Both the position numbers and the translations under genes were made by a program. DNA of 64,000 nt from Ophiura sarsii. Its lineage: Eukaryota; Echinodermata; Ophiuroidea; Amphilepidida; Ophiuridae. A model generated the notes under the pieces. The model did no database searches and was not told the DNA's origin. It saw only the letters and a program-made list of their open reading frames with translations. The DNA is taken from NCBI GenBank assembly GCA_035610835.1, contig CM069443.1, positions 61,760,480 through 61,824,479 of the forward strand, in the 5' to 3' direction. Every line of letters begins with the position of its first letter. The stretch's first letter is position 1. Of the stretch, positions 60,419-64,000 are shown piece after piece.

Positions 60419-61042
60419 GGAAGTGTACTTTAGGTCCCAGATACTGTATACCAGCATGACATAAATTGCCCACTTACCAGCGCTATTAATTCGCTCTGGT
60501 GAACCTATTGACTTCGTTACTGGGCGTACTAGACTTGTATCGCCTCTATGCATATGTATAGTCATCTAGTCATACATAGATCTGTGTTTAAACAGTCACA
60601 GTTAAAAGCACCGTGTTAACTACGCAATGGGCGTTACAATGCAGTCGGTTGAATGCACACGGTATGATGTCATGTAGAAATAAGTTTGATTGAAAGGCAG
60701 ATATTTAAATTGGTGACCGTTTTATCGTCAACAATTTATAGCGCTGGTAAGCGAGGGTTGTAACCTAATGATCGTTCAATACTGGAACATAAAAATTGCC
60801 AGTATCGCTCGATACTGGAACGTTTTCATGTTCAAGTATCGGTCGATACTGGTACACGTGTGCTACCAGTAGTAATTTGTTCCACTATTGAACGATACTG
60901 GTACATAATCGTGTTTCAGTATCGCCCAATACTGGAACATGTGCCAGTATCGTCCGATACTGGAACACTGACTTTACTGGATGTTCCAGTATCGGACGAT
61001 ACTAGTACAGTCCAGAATCTGGGACCTAAAGTACACTTTTCC
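60419..61042. mobile_element. MITE, ACTTTAGGTCCCAG family, copy 5 (long)
   Basis: GGAAGTGTACTTTAGGTCCC on the left and the inverted GGAAAAGTGTACTTTAGGTC on the right. The right half (about 60775-61005) is an array of CAGTATCG/CGATACTGG palindromes. The left half has about 320 bp of unrelated sequence not seen in the shorter copies. Confidence 0.85.
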
Positions 61043-61201
61043 AGGGTGGTTATTTTCGTGACCTCACGTCACAGAGAAATAATCACACCTTGAATACTTT
61101 AATTTTATTTATCTAGTCTTCAAATCATCTCAGATATCACCTTGCAAGTAGTTTGACCATTTACTACAAAGTTCACAGTCTAGTATCAGTTCAGCTATCG
61201 C

Positions 61202-61759
61202 GTGCAAAAAAGTACAAGGAAGCTTGTTATGTTTCCTTTACTATGGCTATGTGAATACATATTTACATATCGCCGGCCACCGAGCCTTAAGGACACTCTT
61301 GTCAGAGCCCGTGTATCGAAACCCACTAAGCAATTGGATATCAACGTTAATGATGGATGTCAACCATGCGGTAAACCCAGATGTAAAAACTGTAATAATA
61401 TGCAAGTATCTAATTCATTTAAAAGTCACATCATGAGCAAATCTTACCCCATCAATCATCATATTACATGTAACACCACAAATGTTGTGTATATAATTCA
61501 ATGTTCTGTATGTAGCATACAATATGTAGGGGAAACCGGCAACACTATTCAAGAATGCATGAGAAACCACAGATCCACTATCAAAAATCATGCCAAACAT
61601 CTTGATAAACCCGTTGCAGCTCATTTTTCCCTCCCCAATCATATTATCAAATGCCTAGGTAAACAATCTAAATTCCGCCGTCAACTCAGAGAACAATTCT
61701 GGATCAAAACACTTAACACTTTCCAACCCAATGGTCTCAACATACGTGATTGGTAATTC
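61202..61759 (+). CDS. Penelope-like element, GIY-YIG endonuclease C-terminus (5'-truncated)
   Basis: Open frame of 184 codons. Retroelement homology starts at about residue 23 (YRRPPSLKDTLVRARV), the linker after the reverse transcriptase. A zinc-knuckle-like C53-X2-C56-X4-C61-X2-C64 follows. The GIY-YIG nuclease domain comes next: VVYIIQCSVC (95-104), YVGET (108-112), arginines at 121 and 124, and the metal-binding-type glutamate in REQFWIKTL (E164). Last are N177/N180 and a terminal DW. In Penelope-like elements this domain nicks target DNA for reverse transcription. The reverse transcriptase is missing and the frame's first codon is GTG, so this is a 5'-truncated dead copy with an intact C-terminal frame. 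The stop is TAA at 61757. Confidence 0.9.
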
Positions 61760-61837
61760 CACCCTTTTTTGTCATTTTGACACTTTGGATTTCATATTCC
61801 TTCTATGGTTGTACTTCGTTTTCAGTTCTATGTATAT

Positions 61838-61880
61838 TTTGTCCTGAAGAAGAAACGTAAGGTTTCGTAAGCTTGACGAT
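61838..61880 (+). other. Penelope 3'-UTR motif, hammerhead-like remnant
   Basis: CCTGAAGA is followed by the hairpin GAAAC-GTAAG-GTTTC and then GTAAGC. The order CTGANGA, stem II, GAAA is that of a hammerhead ribozyme, a feature known from Penelope-like elements. Here the GAAA box reads GTAA, so catalysis is doubtful. An ordinary 3'-UTR hairpin is the alternative. Confidence 0.35.
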
Positions 61881-63567
61881 ATACCGTTTCCCATCTATTC
61901 AACAACATATTTAAACGATGCGATCGGTAACGAATATTCCTGTTTCAGATCTGAATGAAAATTGGGAGAAACCAATACGAAAAGCTGCATCGTGATATAA
62001 AACGTGTAAACGGAGTCTTTTCTGACCATATTGTTCATCCTGGGTGAATTAGCTTTCACCTGTTCGTTTGGCGACGGATGAAATACTGTTAAGATGGAGA
62101 TATCTTAACCTTGAGATATTCCCAAAGGATCTGGCTAGGCTGGGAAGAGCGGATCTGAGGGGTTTAACTCATTTTCCTTTCATTCATCGATATTTTAGAT
62201 AAAAATAATCCAAATTTCATTCTGATAAGATGGATAATAGAGTGTTATCATAATACAATTTGGACGGAGACGGACACTCAGAACTAACATTGTCTGAGTG
62301 GACGTAAAGGTTGACTGACCCGGATAAATGTGACTATGAAATAATTTGTTCCCATCAAAGCATCAATAAAATCCATAGTCTACAAATATCGGTTATTCCA
62401 GAACACCTTAGAGCACACTGGTGTGTTCCGCTGTGAACGCATGAATGAAAACAATTAATTTTGTGGTGGTTTTTAATTCAGTTCTATATGTGAAACGTTA
62501 ATTGATTGATATATAATGTAATGTATCAATTGAATAAAGTGTTCAATGCCGAAAACGGCAGAGCGTAATACAAATTCAGAGTATAGACCTTCTGGAAAAG
62601 GAGTCGTTACTCTGAATTTTATGCCGATAAGACAATCGTCAGACGACAGGATGGGGGAAATTAGTTAAGCACTTTTTTGGCTATCTCTGAGCTTAGACCG
62701 ATTCTGGAAATGAGTGGAATGAAACAGCATTGATTGTACATTCATACATGAAATGGGGTTTCTTATCCAACCTAATGTCCACCATCCTGTCGTCTAACGA
62801 TTGCCTTATCGGCATGAAACTCATAGTAATGACTCCTATACTTCTGAATTGTTTTAATGTAATGTATAATTTAAAATCCCCATTCGTATGTAATATTCGT
62901 ATCATGTGATACTTTTCTAGCCGATTATTTCATTAAATCTGTACCGGTAGTAAGAATCGTATATTGTTATGATAAATTATTAAATCACCACTCAGTACTA
63001 TATAAGATGGATTCAGAAAATACACACCATTTGCTATTTGATCCACTACCAACCATGACAACCTAATCAAGGCAAATAATCTCATACAAAATCCGACCTG
63101 TACATGGGTTTCATTAGTCTGCCAAACTTTGTGCCAGGAGATTAATGGGTAAATAGATAAGTATCTCTGTGGTGTGTGCGTTTCGAGTATCTATCACTAT
63201 TCATCTAGTTAATGCGTCGCCAGGGTAAAGTTGAGCTCTTCAAAGTAAACAATACTCGTGCAAATCATAAGGAAAGGTTGCGATGCTTTTGATCCATGCT
63301 AAGTATATTAAAACCATTGTAAATTATCCGTGAGGTACGGCTAATGATTATATGGAGCCTAACAAAAAACTCAAGAATAAATAAAGTGGTATATTCGGTT
63401 TGTGTCAACATCTTGTATTCTTATATGTCAGTTTCCAAAGAGTATTAATCAAGGATTGGTCATTGGCCATCCGATAAGAAAATGTATAAAGCGAATTATA
63501 CTACCCAACCACGACAAAAACATCGTATTTGGTCAATCGGTTATTTTGATCTTCTATCATGAAAAGA
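61881..63567. other. Gene-poor DNA with one inverted repeat
   Basis: No gene recognised; see the inverted repeat at 62600-62836. Confidence 0.45.
62600..62836. repeat. Inverted repeat with about 55-bp arms
   Basis: Arms 62600-62654 and 62782-62836 match imperfectly in inverted orientation: GGAGTCRTTACT, ATGCCGATAAGRCAATCGT, AGACGACAGGATGG. The 127-bp spacer is unrelated. Probably a foldback element whose ends are internal to the arms. Confidence 0.75.
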
Positions 63568-63916
63568 ACAATTTGTATTAGATTTATTTCAATCAAACAA
63601 CAATACATTTCCCCCTTTATAAAATCGACGAATCCAGCGAGTTGTTCACCAACTTCCTCCTTTGAATAACCGCGTACTTTATCACCCGCATACCCGGCCG
63701 CACACACGGCAGTGTTGCGTTATACGCACAACGCATACGCCGGCATCTTTGAGTAGGGCATGCTTGAACATCTTAACGCGGTGACCATACGCACTTACGT
63801 AAAGGTATATATGAATTAAGACCCGCCCCAAACTATATATTATCGGTCTCATAATATATAGTGCGTATCGGTTGAAATTCAGCCCCAAACCAATCAAATT
63901 GCCTGTTGACATCGAA
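63568..63916 (-). repeat. Promoter-like dispersed repeat, minus copy
   Basis: Inverted copy of 49986-50330. Read on the minus strand it has GATGTCAACAGGCAATTTGATTGG (part), GGGGCGGGTC, the CGCGTTAAGATGTTCAAGC block and TATAAAGGGGG (63611-63621). Confidence 0.65.
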
Positions 63917-64000
63917 GAAATTTAATCGATTAAAAGAAACAGGAGTAATTCTGTTATACCCTTCACAGAGGTATTCACAGTGCATGATTTTTTAAGAACG
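63917..64000. other. Window end
   Basis: 84 bp, nothing recognised. Confidence 0.4.

Overview
The window looks like intergenic or intronic DNA from an animal, most plausibly an A+T-rich marine invertebrate. The coding relics are animal-type retroelements: a GIY-YIG Penelope-like element and CR1/L2/RTE-type LINE C-termini. Other evidence is abundant short terminal-inverted-repeat (TIR) elements, eukaryotic TATA/CCAAT promoter signals and splice-like signals. There is no dense ORF packing, no operon and no bacterial ribosome binding site. The species cannot be fixed from the sequence. No complete host protein-coding gene can be supported; nearly all short ORFs are chance frames or lie inside repeats.

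Layout. (1) 1-20561: two diverged tandem copies of a long segment, unit 1 (1-12480, beginning before the window) and unit 2 (12737-20561). Unit 1 carries a later, nearly exact 2326-bp tandem duplication (3936-8587), a 959-bp TA-flanked element (8861-9819) and a 735-bp solo LTR (11702-12436). Unit 2 carries a 412-bp foldback element at a TTAA site (15347-15758). Unit-to-unit comparison gives natural empty and filled sites for most of these. (2) 20562-28100: mostly unique, gene-poor DNA with a CCAAT/TATA promoter candidate near 21.5 kb and a 12-bp minisatellite of about 60 units (24015-24739). (3) 28104-34310: a degraded LINE, a 1.3-kb TIR element, a 149-bp 5'-truncated LINE insertion, a MITE built from CGATACTGG-type palindromes, and an 8-bp-TSD hAT-like element. 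(4) 34314-49712: a second tandem segmental duplication, unit A (34314-41890) and unit B (42304-49712). Unit B alone carries a TTAA-flanked tandem dimer whose two halves each contain a tRNA-like Pol III cassette (45899-46503). It also carries a 1.1-kb TIR element with a short open first-exon-like ATG ORF ending at a GTATGT splice donor (47951-49064). (5) 49713-64000: dispersed promoter-like repeats, a TATA-driven candidate transcription unit containing a 4 x 124-bp minisatellite (54.0-54.9 kb), the 3' end of a Penelope-like retroelement (61.2-61.9 kb) and an inverted repeat near 62.7 kb.

How the parts work together. The dominant theme is transposition into TTAA or TA targets followed by segmental duplication. 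At least three unrelated TIR families use TTAA. One family with TIR CACTTTCCACGCGGC has nine recognisable copies. Two TA-flanked CACT families share the subterminal motif GTTGGTTAAA.
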